Below, one piece after another: positions 9,318-20,384 of a stretch of DNA of 36,737 bases. Source of the stretch: Amphimedon queenslandica (taxonomy: Eukaryota > Porifera > Demospongiae > Haplosclerida > Niphatidae). Both the position numbers and the translations under genes were made by a program. Each line of letters opens with the position of its first letter. Positions within the stretch are counted from its first letter, which is position 1. The stretch is from the NCBI RefSeq assembly GCF_000090795.2, contig NW_003546463.1, positions 121,490-158,226 of the forward strand. Direction: 5' to 3'. The notes under the pieces are model-generated. The model did no database searches and was not told the origin of the DNA. It saw only the letters and a program-made list of their open reading frames with translations.

Positions 9318-10429
9318 TTTCTATACTGGCTTCTGGTGTAAATAGCAGTATTTTACAGGATAGTGTAGTTGAGAATCTATTTGTGCTAATTTAATTTTTT
9401 AGTTTGCTTTTGTATTATAGAATACTTTAATAATTATTATTACTGTTTACTGTTTGAATGAAGTCAAATTTTGTCTGTAATAAATCATTGTGCACATAAT
9501 TGGCAAGCTAGGGAGGTTGAAGGCTTGAATTAAGCTCTCAGAATCTAAGGAAAAAATTTTATTTATATTAAGATCTAGATCTATATAGATCTAGCTACCA
9601 TGTGATGTCCATAGCGCAATACATTTCATAGCTAGTATTAGGATTAGTTAATTCTGCAATTTCAAAAAGTTGTCTAAATTTCATAAGTAATTCTTGACTG
9701 CTTGGTTTCCAAATTGGTGTCTCACAGAAATGAAGTAACTAAACAATAGATCAACTGTCCCCCTTTACTATCTTTTGTATTATAAATCACACTCTGAATC
9801 TGAGGAAAGAGCGAAGTGAGTTGCTAAAGATAATTGGACTGAGCAAGTGAGCCCTATATTAGCTGCATGTATTGTATAGTGTCTATATTACTTAAGCAAA
9901 ATTGCTCGTTGAAAATTTTGGGTTTTAAGGATAGAACTCACTTAACAAATTCCTGTTGTAACGTACAACTATTATTTCCAGAAAATCAATGAAGCTTCAA
10001 AATTAATGCATTTTTTGTAACTAATTGCACGTGTTCAGTGATTGCAATGATGTCTCTGATCTTGTTTATGTAGATATCTAAGCAGAAGTATATAGATTTA
10101 CATTGAGGCAAAAAGGAAAGAATCATGTAATTAACAGCATCCAGTGTTATTCAATGTATTGGCCCTGCTGCAGGCTACAGGATCAATCTTAAAATGTTGA
10201 TGTTTGTCTGGGTAGTATTGAAAGTGAAATTAATGTTTCCAGTGGTGCTTGATAGTCAACAAGTGCCTAAAGTTTAATAAAATACAATGTTAATTTCACT
10301 TTCAAAATTATTCACAGTTGTATAACTTTGCCAGCAGATATTAGCAATTGCAAATCATGTCATCTAGATGTACATCTAAATCTAAATGTATACAGTTGAA
10401 GAGTCTTTGATTTTGGTATCAGCATCAAG
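9318..10429. other. 1.1-kb intergenic spacer between copies A and B
   Basis: It carries an AATAAA at 9479-9484 (likely poly(A) signal of copy A), an AGATCTAGATCTATATAGATCTAG palindromic patch near 9573-9596, and a small fold-back at 10218-10305. No coding similarity was seen. It should contain the copy B promoter. Confidence 0.5.
10218..10305. repeat. Small inverted repeat (fold-back)
   Basis: TTGAAAGTGAAATTAA at the left is matched by TTAATTTCACTTTCAA at the right, giving a stem of about 16 bp around a loop of about 55 bp. It could be a miniature element or a regulatory hairpin. No target-site duplication was identified. Confidence 0.5.
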
Positions 10430-13400
10430 ATGTTTCTCTTTTCCCTTATTTTTGTTGTCACCTTTGGGACTTCTTTTGCTCATTTTGTTAATGTCACGGA
10501 GGAGAATGAACTAGAACAGATTTTATGCCACAATAGCAGTTCATTGGATGAAGACACTCACTTAGTGTTGTCTACTGACATTACTCATATCATTGATAAT
10601 GTATCATTCTGTATAATCAATACTACCTACTCACTGACTCTTACCAGTGATTCATCACTACAACAAGCTGTCATTAACTGCAGTACTAATGGTTCCACTC
10701 AACCCACTACTGGATTGGCTTTTATTAACATACACAACTTGACTCTAGACAGGTTAGTATGGAGTGGTTGTGGTGGGTATCTAAGTGGCAGTTCATTGAT
10801 CATCCAAATCATTAATTCTTCTGGGTCCGTTTATTTTACTCAAAATCAATCAGCAGTTTTACTTTTCATTGGCATTGATGTACTACTGATTCAAAGTGTA
10901 AACATTACATCTTATCATGGCTTTTCTATACTAGCTATTAATCCATTGAATGCATTGCTGGACGCATCAAATATAGGGCCATCCTCCTTTATGGTTACGA
11001 CTGCTCATAAAACTAGTTTTGGTAGCGGGATCTTATTGCTCTTTACTGATACCCTCGAAAATGAGTCTCCTGGAACTCATAATGTTACTGTCAATAACAC
11101 AGTAATAAATGGTAATTTAGAACACATAAAAGTTGTAGAGTGTCTCACTGATTTACAGTATGTGTCTGATAAGTTTCCAGTTGTTAATGCAGCTGGTCTA
11201 ACAGTGCTCTACACTCAAAAGAAATTCTTGTCAAATGTTACTATTACTTACACACACTTCAGTGGAAATTTTGGTTCAATTTCTGGAGCAATACTCATAC
11301 TGCACTACAAAACAGACAAAGGCAAAACAACACTATATGACTGTAAGCTTGGCCATAACAATCACATTATCAATGAAGAAAGGTGTGAAAAGTATGGAGC
11401 GAGTCTTGCATTGATAATGATGGCAGTACCAAACACTACTAGCCTTTTAATTGACAGATGTCAATTTAAAAATGAGAGACTATCAGTATTGAAGAGTGGA
11501 TATAATGCTGTATACATTGGAGTATTTGAGCCTAAATATAACTCCAGTATTACTGTGATTGTTAATGATGTTACATTTGCTAGCAACAGAATTTCAAGCT
11601 TAACAACAGGGGCCTGTATACATGCTAAAACTTACTATTCACATAAGTATAACAATCAGTACAGAGCATTGAAAATTGTACTTATTAATATCATTGCATA
11701 CAATAACATGTTAACAGATGTTAAAATTACTAACTCTAGAAATGCAGTGTTCTCAATTCAAAATCTTGCAAGACTTAGAATTGGTGGGGTCAGTGATTTT
11801 CATGATAACTATGGCTCAGTATTTAAAGTGATTGACACTGAGATTGAGCTCAGTGGTAATCTTACATTTTCAAGGAATAAAGCAGAGAGTGGAGCAGCAT
11901 TCAATCTTAATGGCAACACTCATATTTATCCTGCAGTTCCTGGTAATGGATATAATGTTACTTTCATTGACAATGTTGCTGTGACTAAAGGAGGAGCTAT
12001 ATATGCTAATGATGAAAAATCTGACTTATGCATTTTCCAGATGCTTAGCAATAAAACTAAAATGACATTTATAAATAACACTGCTGGTAAATCAGGTAGC
12101 TCTATATACAGTGACAATATGTTCCGATGTTTCAGGTACAATGAATTAGGATCTGGACAACTTCAAAAAACCAAACAGTCACTGTCACTCTATAACTTAA
12201 CATTTACTTTTGTTTCATCATCGTATCTTAATAGTATCTCAACACCCTCTTTCACACTGNNNNNNNNNNCATATATACTGAACTAATATATCCAGGGCAA
12301 ACAATGATGCTACCACTTTGTGCAAAGGATCTATACAGGCATAACATGATTATGGACTATGCAATAGTAAGTTTTGCAATAGGACTACCAATTGAAGCAC
12401 CAAACAATATAGTAGTTCCTGCATGGTCAGTATCAGCATATGATGCCACACATGCTCTATCAAACAAGCATCAATGTAATATTATCAACATTACACTGCT
12501 CAAGTTTCATAACAATTCCAATCGTAGAGATGACCTCCTTGTTATATCATCAATTTTTACTAACTCGTCTTTAAGAGTTAAACTTGATAAATTATCTGAT
12601 TGTCCTATAGGATTCACTCTTGATCTCACACTAGGAAAGTGTGTATGCTTACATTTTCTGAATAAAATTGGTATCAAGCCCAATGACTGTTGGATATTTA
12701 AATCATTTTTTATAATTCTAAGACCAGTCTCGACTTGGATTGGACCTATGACTCACAACAACAGGACAGTGATTGGAGCAGCAGAATCATGCTTCATATA
12801 TTGTAGTTTTGATAATAGTAATAGATCTAGTTTTGACTCAGCATTTATTGTGAATAGTACTACAGTAACTGTGGCTGATGATCGTAAGTATCCTCACAAA
12901 ACTCATCCACTCTGTCTTGCAAATAGAGAAGGACCTCTATGTTCACAGTGTTCTCCTGGTTATAGTGTAGTGTTTGGATCAAATGAATGTAAGAAATGCA
13001 GTAACTGGTGGTTGTTAATGATAATAGTATATGCAATAAGTGGTCCTTTGTTTATATACTTATTATATGCACTGAAGCTAACATTAACTACTGGTACACT
13101 CAATGGCATCATCTTTTGTGCGCAATTGCTTGAAGTAATTAATCTTCGGCCATCAAATTACAATATAACTAGCACACTGGTAAAAAGTATCCTTCTATTT
13201 CAATCCAACTTTTCTCTTTGTTTCTACAATGGAATGACTGAAATTAGAAAGTCCTTTTTTGGCATACTGTATCCAATTTACCTTATAATCATTATGCTAT
13301 TTCTCATTGTACTGAGTCGTTTTTCAGTTCGACTATCAAACAGAATATCAGGTTCATCAATACAGGTATTGGTCACTGTAGTTCATCTCTCATTCTCAAC

Positions 13401-14169
13401 ATTATTCCTATCAATAATAGATGTATTCACATCAATCAATATATACACCAATACAAGTGAAACTCTAAGTGTTTGGCTCAAAGATCCTACAAGAGGGTAT
13501 GGTACACATGGTCATTTAGTACTAATGATCATTACATCACTGGTAGTTGGTCCTATATTAGGTGTATACATGACTGTATTATTAGCTGGTAGGCCACTAA
13601 TGAGGATCAATTATAGGATCAGAGAATATATACGTCCTGTATATGAAGCTATACATGCTCCTTACAAAAGAAATAGAGAATTCTTCTTTGTTTTCCACCT
13701 CACTGTAGTAATTTTCATTTACACTCTTTATGTTCTATTTAGAGGCCACAACTTACTTGCATCTTTTGCTATTGTTTCACCAATACTGACCACTTATACT
13801 GCACTGGAAGGATTGGCCCGGCCATTTAAACGGATGTCACTAAATATTTTTAATTTTATTCTGCTCTCATTGATGTCTGTTTTATATGGAACTGAATGGT
13901 ACTTTCGTAATAACAGCAGGTATTTCCAGTTTGTAGTCATTGCTGATGTTTTATACAGTATAATGACACTTTTCCTTGCAGGCATTATTATTCTACACTT
14001 GCTATGGGTGACTGGTTTATTGGATAAACTGAAGGTTAAGTGTCGAGGCTATTGGTATTGTTTATCTGCCGAAAGATACGAGGAAGAATCTCGTATATCT
14101 AATGATTTGAGTGGATCATTTTTTGAACGCCATGATAGAGTGAGAGAACCATTACTCTCATCCTCTTAG
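10430..14169 (+). CDS. Beta-helix ectodomain / multi-TM surface protein, copy B (assembly gap inside)
   Basis: Second tandem copy, intronless and in the same orientation. The first frame runs from the M-F-L-F signal peptide at 10430 to a 10-N gap at 12260-12269. The second resumes right after the gap (Y-T-E-L-I-Y-P-G-Q) and runs to the stop at 14167-14169. Against copies A and C, about 20-23 residues around the L-C-R-x-x-E-F-H-L motif are missing at the gap. The Ns are therefore a placeholder of wrong length and this is one gene, not two. Domain order equals copy A: signal peptide, beta-helix-like ectodomain, Cys stalk (C-S-Q-C-S-P-G-Y), about eight TM segments, and a tail with F-E-R-H-D-R-V-R-E-P-L. 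No other disruption is seen, so it is probably functional. Confidence 0.8.
12260..12269. other. Assembly gap (10 N)
   Basis: Run of ten Ns inside copy B. Comparison with copies A and C suggests that the real missing sequence is about 60-70 bp, so the gap length is nominal. Confidence 0.95.
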
Positions 14170-14636
14170 TTTTTATGCTGGCTTCTGGTGTGTCATTTGC
14201 AATTGTACTGTCAGTGTGTTTGATTATGTTTTAGAGTACAAATAATATTGCTGGTTATATTATTGTTTGTGCAGTAATTTTGGAAGTCAAAGTAATAATT
14301 TTGTTTTTTGCCTTTAATATAAAAACCATTTCCTTTGCTCACACATTGCTTTTCATTGCATTTTAAATCATTGGCATCTGATCAAGAACCATGCATAACT
14401 GCAGATAAACAAAATAATTGGAAATTTTACATCACTCATGATTATGCTATAAATAACAATGTTTAGTGACAGATGGTCAGCAAATTCCACACCAAGAAAA
14501 GTAAACATTTTTGCTTTCAACAGATGTAGCTCTAGCTCTATGCTATTTAAGGGGTGAGCCTGTGTGAGTAGCATATTAGGTTATTTAAATGAACCTGTTG
14601 ATGTTTAAGTTGGACTTTTAGTAGAGTATATCGACC
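14170..14636. other. Intergenic spacer between copies B and C
   Basis: 467 bp with no coding similarity or clear repeat. It must contain the 3' end of copy B and the promoter of copy C. I see no canonical AATAAA shortly after the copy B stop. Confidence 0.5.
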
Positions 14637-17600
14637 ATGTTTCTCTTCTATGTTTCTCTCAGTTTGGTTGTCACCTCAGTCTGTTCCCACTTTGCTACTC
14701 ATTTTGTTAATGTCACAGAGAAGAATGAACTGGAACAGATTTTATGCCATAATAGCCACTCATTGGATAAAGACACTCACTTAGTGTTGTCTACTAACAT
14801 TACTCATATCATTGATAATGTATCATTCTGTATAATCAATACTACCTACTCACTGACTCTTACCAGTGATTCATCACTACAACAAGCTGTCATTAACTGC
14901 AGTAATAATGGCTCCACTCAACCCACTACTGGATTTGCTTTCATTAACATACACAGCTTGACTCTAGACAGGTTAGTATGGAGTGGTTGTGGTGGGTATC
15001 TAAGTGGCAGCTCTTTGGTCATTCAAATCATTAATTCTTCTGGGTCCGTTTATTTTACTCAAAATCAATCAGCAGTTTTACTTATTGTTGGCATTGATGT
15101 ACTACTAATTCAAAGTGTAAGTATTACATCTTATCATGGTTTTTCTATACTAGCTATTAATCCATTGAATGCATTGCTGGACACATTGAGTATAGAATTA
15201 TCCTTAAATGTGTTCATTCATAAAACTAATTATGGTAGTGGGATTTTGTTGCTCTTTACTGATAGTTCTGAAAATGAGTCTTCTAAAACTCACAGTGTTA
15301 CTGTCAATAACACAGTAATAAATGGTAATTTTGAACAAGTAACGGTTGTAGAGTGTCTCACTGATTTACAGTATGTGTCTGATAAGTTTCCAGTTGTTAA
15401 TGCAGCTGGTCTAACAGTGCTTTATACCCAAAAAAAATTCTTTTCAAATGTTAAAATTAGTCATGCAAGCTTTGGTGGAAATTTTGGGTCAATTTCTGGA
15501 GCAATGCTGATATTGCACTACAAAACAGACAAAGGAAAAACATTGGTACATGATTGTAAACTTAGCCATAATGACTACATCAAGATTGGAGAAATGTGTG
15601 AAAAGTATGGAGCAAGTCTTGCATTAGTTATGATAAATGTACCAAACAGTAGTATTCCTTTAACTATTCTCAGATGTAAATTTGAAAATCATGAACATCA
15701 AAACATGAAGACTGGTTTTAATTCTGTATACATTGGAGTGTTTCAGCCTAAGTTTATGTCTAATATCACTGTCATTGTGGACAATAGTAAATTTAGTGGG
15801 AATAATTATTTAAGTTCAACAACGGGGTCATGTATTCATGCAGGAACTTACTATCCTCATGAGAACCATCAGTACAAAGTATTGAACATTGTACTTACTA
15901 ATATCAAAGTGTGCAATAACATGTTTACTGATGTTAAAATTGCTAACTCAAGAAATGCAGTGTTCAAAATGCAAAATCTTGCATCACTTAGTATTGGTGG
16001 GGTCAGTTATTTTCATGATAACTATGGCTCAGTATTTAAGGTGATTGACACTAAGATTGAGCTCAGTGGTAATCTTACATTTGCAAGGAATAAAGCAGAG
16101 AGTGGAGCAGCATTCAATCTTAATGGCAACACTCATATTTATCCTGCAGTTCCTGGTAATGGATATAATGTTACTTTCATTGACAATGTTGCTGTGACTA
16201 AAGGAGGAGCTATATATGCTAATGATGACAAATCTGACTTATGCATTTTCCAGATGCTTAGCAATAAAACTAAGATGACATTCATAAATAACACTGCTGG
16301 TAAATCAGGTAGCTCTATATACAGTAACAATATGTTCCAATGTTATGGGTATAATATATCAGGATCTGGACAACTTCAAAAAGTCAAGCAGTCACTGTCA
16401 CTCTATAACTTAACATTTACTTTTGTTTCTTCATCTCATCTTCATAATATCTCAACACCCTCTTTCATATTGGAGTTATGTAGAAAAGAAGAGTTTCATT
16501 TAAGCCGATTAAAAGGTGACAAATTATTATACTTATTATATACTGAACCAATATATCCAGGTCAAACAATGATGCTGCCACTTCATGCAAAGGATCTATA
16601 CAGGCATAACTTGACCATGGACTATGCAATAGTAAGTTTTGCGATAGGGCTACGAATTACTGCACCAAATAATATCATTCCTGCATGGTCAGTATCAGCA
16701 TATGATGCCACACATGCTCTATCAAACAAGCATCAATGTAATATTATCAACATTACACTGCTCAAGCTTTATAACAAGTCAAATCCTACAGATGACCTTC
16801 TGGTTATATCATCAATTTTTACTAAATCAGTTTTCAAAATAAAACTCAAGTTATTTGATTGCCCTATAGGTTTTAGTCTCAATATCACACTAGGAAAGTG
16901 TGTATGCCTGCATTTTCTGAATAAAATTGGTATTAAGCCAACTGACTGTTGGACTATGCATTCAATTTTTTATATTCTAAGACCGCCTTTCACGTGGATT
17001 GGACCTATGACTCACAACAACAGGGCAGTGATTGGAGCAGCAGAGTCATGCTACATATATTGTAGTTTTGATAAAAGTAGCAGCTCTAGTTCTGACTCAG
17101 CATTTATTGTGAACAGTACTACAGTAACTGTGGCTGATGATCATAAGTATCCTCACAAAACTCATCCACTCTGTCTTGCAAATAGAGAAGGACCTTTATG
17201 TTCACAGTGTTCTCCTGGTTATAGTGTAGTGTTTGGATCAAACGAATGTAAGAAATGCAGTAACTGGTGGTTGCTAATGATAATAGTATATGCAATAAGT
17301 GGTCCTATGTTTATATGCTTATTATATGCACTGAGACTCACATTAACTACTGGTACACTCAATGGCATCATCTTTTGTGCACAAATGATAGCAGTGATTT
17401 ATCTTAGGCCATCACCTTACAATATAGCTAGCACACTGGTAAAAAGTATCCTTCTGCTTGAGCCTAACTTCTCTTTATGTTTCTACAATGGAATGACTGA
17501 AATTAAAAAATCCTTTTTTTGTTTATTGTACCCACTTTACCTCATATCAATAGTATTATTTTTTATTGTACTGAGTCGTTTTTCAGTTCGACTATCAAAC

Positions 17601-18431
17601 AGAATATCAGGTTCATCAATACAGGTATTGGTCACTGTAGTTCATCTCTCATTCTCAACATTATCCCGATCAATAATGGATGTATTCACATCAATCAATG
17701 TATACACTAATACAAGTGAAACTCAAAGTGCTTGGTTCAGAGATTCTACAAAAGAGTATGGTAAAGGGAGTCATCTAGTGCTAATGATCATTACATCACT
17801 GGTAGTTGGTCCTATATTAGGTGTATACATGACTGTATTGTTAGCTGGTAGGCCACTAATGAGGATCAATTATAGGATCAGAGAATATATACGTCCTGTA
17901 TATGAAGCTATACATGCTCCTTACAAAAGAAATAAAGAAATCTTTTTTGTTTCCCGTCTCATTGTTATAATTTTCATTTACACTCTTAGTGCTCTATTTA
18001 GAGGTCTTAATGTGCTAGTGTGCTATGCAATTGCTGCACCAATACTCACCACTTACACTGCACTTGAAGGATTTGCCCGACCATTTAAAAAGATGTCACT
18101 AAATATTTTAAATTTTATTCTGCTCTCATTGATGTCTGTTTCGTATGGAACTGATTGGTACTTCATTAAAAATGGCCAGTATTTTCAGTTTGTGGTTGTT
18201 ACTGATGTTTTATACAGTATAATGACACTTTTCCTTGCAGGTGTTATCATTCTACACTTGCTCTGTGTAACTGGTTTATTGGATAAAATGAAGATTAAGT
18301 GTCGAGGCTATTGGTATCATTTGTCACTTCAGCGGCGATTTGAAGAAAGATCACAAAGAACCAATAATTTGAGTGGATCATTTTTTGAACCTTATGATAG
18401 AGTAAGAGAACCATTACTCTCACCCTCTTAG
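14637..18431 (+). CDS. Beta-helix ectodomain / multi-TM surface protein, copy C
   Basis: Intact intronless frame of 1264 codons with the same architecture as copy A. It has an M-F-L-F start with hydrophobic leader, then T-H-F-V-N-V-T and an N-x-T-rich ectodomain with G-G-N-F-G-S-I-S-G-A, S-G-A-A-F, G-G-A-I-Y-A-N and S-G-S-S-I-Y-S repeats. A Cys stalk, about eight membrane segments and the F-E-P-Y-D-R-V-R-E-P-L tail follow. It differs from A and B mainly in patches of the ectodomain (about residues 183-200, 330-360 and 375-440), while the last beta-helix repeats and the TM domain are nearly identical. The stop lies only 173 bp before the proposed TAF2 start, so its 3' UTR probably runs into the TAF2 promoter; AATAAA at 18867-18872 falls within a TAF2 intron. 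Confidence 0.85.
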   Translation: MFLFYVSLSLVVTSVCSHFATHFVNVTEKNELEQILCHNSHSLDKDTHLVLSTNITHIIDNVSFCIINTTYSLTLTSDSSLQQAVINCSNNGSTQPTTGFAFINIHSLTLDRLVWSGCGGYLSGSSLVIQIINSSGSVYFTQNQSAVLLIVGIDVLLIQSVSITSYHGFSILAINPLNALLDTLSIELSLNVFIHKTNYGSGILLLFTDSSENESSKTHSVTVNNTVINGNFEQVTVVECLTDLQYVSDKFPVVNAAGLTVLYTQKKFFSNVKISHASFGGNFGSISGAMLILHYKTDKGKTLVHDCKLSHNDYIKIGEMCEKYGASLALVMINVPNSSIPLTILRCKFENHEHQNMKTGFNSVYIGVFQPKFMSNITVIVDNSKFSGNNYLSSTTGSCIHAGTYYPHENHQYKVLNIVLTNIKVCNNMFTDVKIANSRNAVFKMQNLASLSIGGVSYFHDNYGSVFKVIDTKIELSGNLTFARNKAESGAAFNLNGNTHIYPAVPGNGYNVTFIDNVAVTKGGAIYANDDKSDLCIFQMLSNKTKMTFINNTAGKSGSSIYSNNMFQCYGYNISGSGQLQKVKQSLSLYNLTFTFVSSSHLHNISTPSFILELCRKEEFHLSRLKGDKLLYLLYTEPIYPGQTMMLPLHAKDLYRHNLTMDYAIVSFAIGLRITAPNNIIPAWSVSAYDATHALSNKHQCNIINITLLKLYNKSNPTDDLLVISSIFTKSVFKIKLKLFDCPIGFSLNITLGKCVCLHFLNKIGIKPTDCWTMHSIFYILRPPFTWIGPMTHNNRAVIGAAESCYIYCSFDKSSSSSSDSAFIVNSTTVTVADDHKYPHKTHPLCLANREGPLCSQCSPGYSVVFGSNECKKCSNWWLLMIIVYAISGPMFICLLYALRLTLTTGTLNGIIFCAQMIAVIYLRPSPYNIASTLVKSILLLEPNFSLCFYNGMTEIKKSFFCLLYPLYLISIVLFFIVLSRFSVRLSNRISGSSIQVLVTVVHLSFSTLSRSIMDVFTSINVYTNTSETQSAWFRDSTKEYGKGSHLVLMIITSLVVGPILGVYMTVLLAGRPLMRINYRIREYIRPVYEAIHAPYKRNKEIFFVSRLIVIIFIYTLSALFRGLNVLVCYAIAAPILTTYTALEGFARPFKKMSLNILNFILLSLMSVSYGTDWYFIKNGQYFQFVVVTDVLYSIMTLFLAGVIILHLLCVTGLLDKMKIKCRGYWYHLSLQRRFEERSQRTNNLSGSFFEPYDRVREPLLSPS

Positions 18432-18539
18432 TTTTATACTGGTTCCTGGTGTGTGAAATTTGCTAGAACAATTATTTTAACACTTTAAATTTGTAGTGTT
18501 TGACTTTGTTGTTCAAATTTGTTATTCTTGACTTTTGAA

Positions 18540-18604
18540 TTGAGTGGGCGTTAAAATTTAATTACACGTCACGTGATGTCACTTAAATATGTCGGCGTGT
18601 GGCC
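18540..18604 (+). promoter_or_regulatory. Compact TAF2 promoter region with TCACGTGA palindrome
   Basis: The 173-bp gap between the copy C stop and the TAF2 ATG contains ACACGTCACGTGATGTCAC (18564-18582). At its centre is the E-box palindrome TCACGTGA (18569-18576), flanked by half CRE-like TGTCAC/ACGTCA motifs. Such boxes bind bHLH-Zip or bZIP factors in animals; use here is inference from position. Confidence 0.4.
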
Positions 18605-20325
18605 ATGAGTGTTAAGCTTAAAAGGCAGTCTTCCTCCGCTATCTCCTCTTCTCCTGACGGGAGACCCTTCAAATTATAAGTCCTCAATACATATCGTTCT
18701 CTGTAATTATACTTATTATTTCAGTACGTTGCATCAAGTACTCAATCTGAGTGAATTTAATTTTAAGAAGCAAGTCATCAGAGTAAGCATTTCCTGATAG
18801 CAGTGCATTTTATATTTTAGTAAAATGTGGAGGTTTTAATTGTACAAATTGAGCAAATGCTTAATCAATAAAAGTGATAGGTTTTATTTTTTTCTGAGCT
18901 CTGCCTAAATTGAAAGTTATTTTTAACCCCTCCAAGACTACCGGCTATAATATTGGGTAGTTGTACTTGGTCTGGCTTCAGTGCTGTATTTTTAGGGCAG
19001 TACTGAGTTAACCGTTCTTCCTACAACAGCTACAAACAAGCTGTACAAGCTACCGCTGAACTGTAAACAATGTCGTATCCTATTAAATAATAATAATAAT
19101 AGCAATTTTAAGTTTATTTGTTGTTGAGTTTTAACATTATTTACTGAATTAAAAAGGAATATTAAAGGTAACTATTAACGAGTCAAGGAAAGGAAACTTT
19201 ACTTATGTTGATCCAACTCTCTCAATTTGCCCGCCTGACACTAAGAAGTGAGTTTTTTTGATACGTGTACATCTTGACACAGATTTGTGTACAATGTACA
19301 TATGCTATAGTAATATTGTACCAGTAATACTCTGCAATTGGATTTCTCCATCATTTATTTGTGTAGCTTGAAACTAATTTAGTTGCTGTTTGTAGTTCTA
19401 CACGTACATTTATGTACACAACAAAACCTCAATAAATTAAAGAAAGGTGTATGTATTCATTTGTTTAGTAAATTAAATTTGCTCACCTGAATTAATAAGT
19501 ACACATGTACATGTACATGTGCATACAATGTACATGTAAGATTTCTTACTGGTTCAAGTGTTTTTCTCATTGTAGACTGTAGTGTATTCATGAGGTGGTA
19601 TGCATGCATATTACAAATTCTTTCTTGTTTTTTTTATAGAAGAGGCTTTCTTATAATGTTGTTCTAAAACTCATGCTTTTCCTTTCAGTGTTTATAGTGA
19701 CATTGTTAATCCTTTCATTGTTTATGATTTTGTAGACGGAATTTAGAGTATTACAGCACTTGCTTGACTGATGCTATCAAGTCGTGTGATTACAGAGAGG
19801 GTAACGGTGAGCTGGTTATCAAGATACCCAGGGATGTCTACAGTATCGAGTCAATATTTGGTAAAGCCTTTATCACTAATTATTCATTATAGTCTATTGG
19901 TTTATTTATAGAGCCGACTCCAATTAAAGTTATGATTGATTTCATGTTAGAGCAGCCAGTCAGTGGTGTGTACTTTGCTTCTACTGATCATCCGGTAACC
20001 TTTGACCTTAACCTTTATCCTTTCCAATCTTTATTTGTTCATCTTTTTTTGCTATGATGTGCATTTTTAATTATTCTTTTATTTTAAAGGCATATACTCA
20101 TGTCTACTCTTATGGCTGGTTGAATTCATCAAGGTAATAGACTATAAAATTTTGCACATTAATTTTGTGTGTTTGTTCTGATGTTCTCTATAGGCTTTGG
20201 TTTCCATGTATTGATTCTTATGCTGAGCTCTGTCATTGGGACATACATTTGACGGTGCCATCATCAATGATAGCGGTTAGCTGTGGAGAACTTACTGATC
20301 AGGTAATGTATAAATGAATTATACT

Positions 20326-20384
<59 letters not shown>

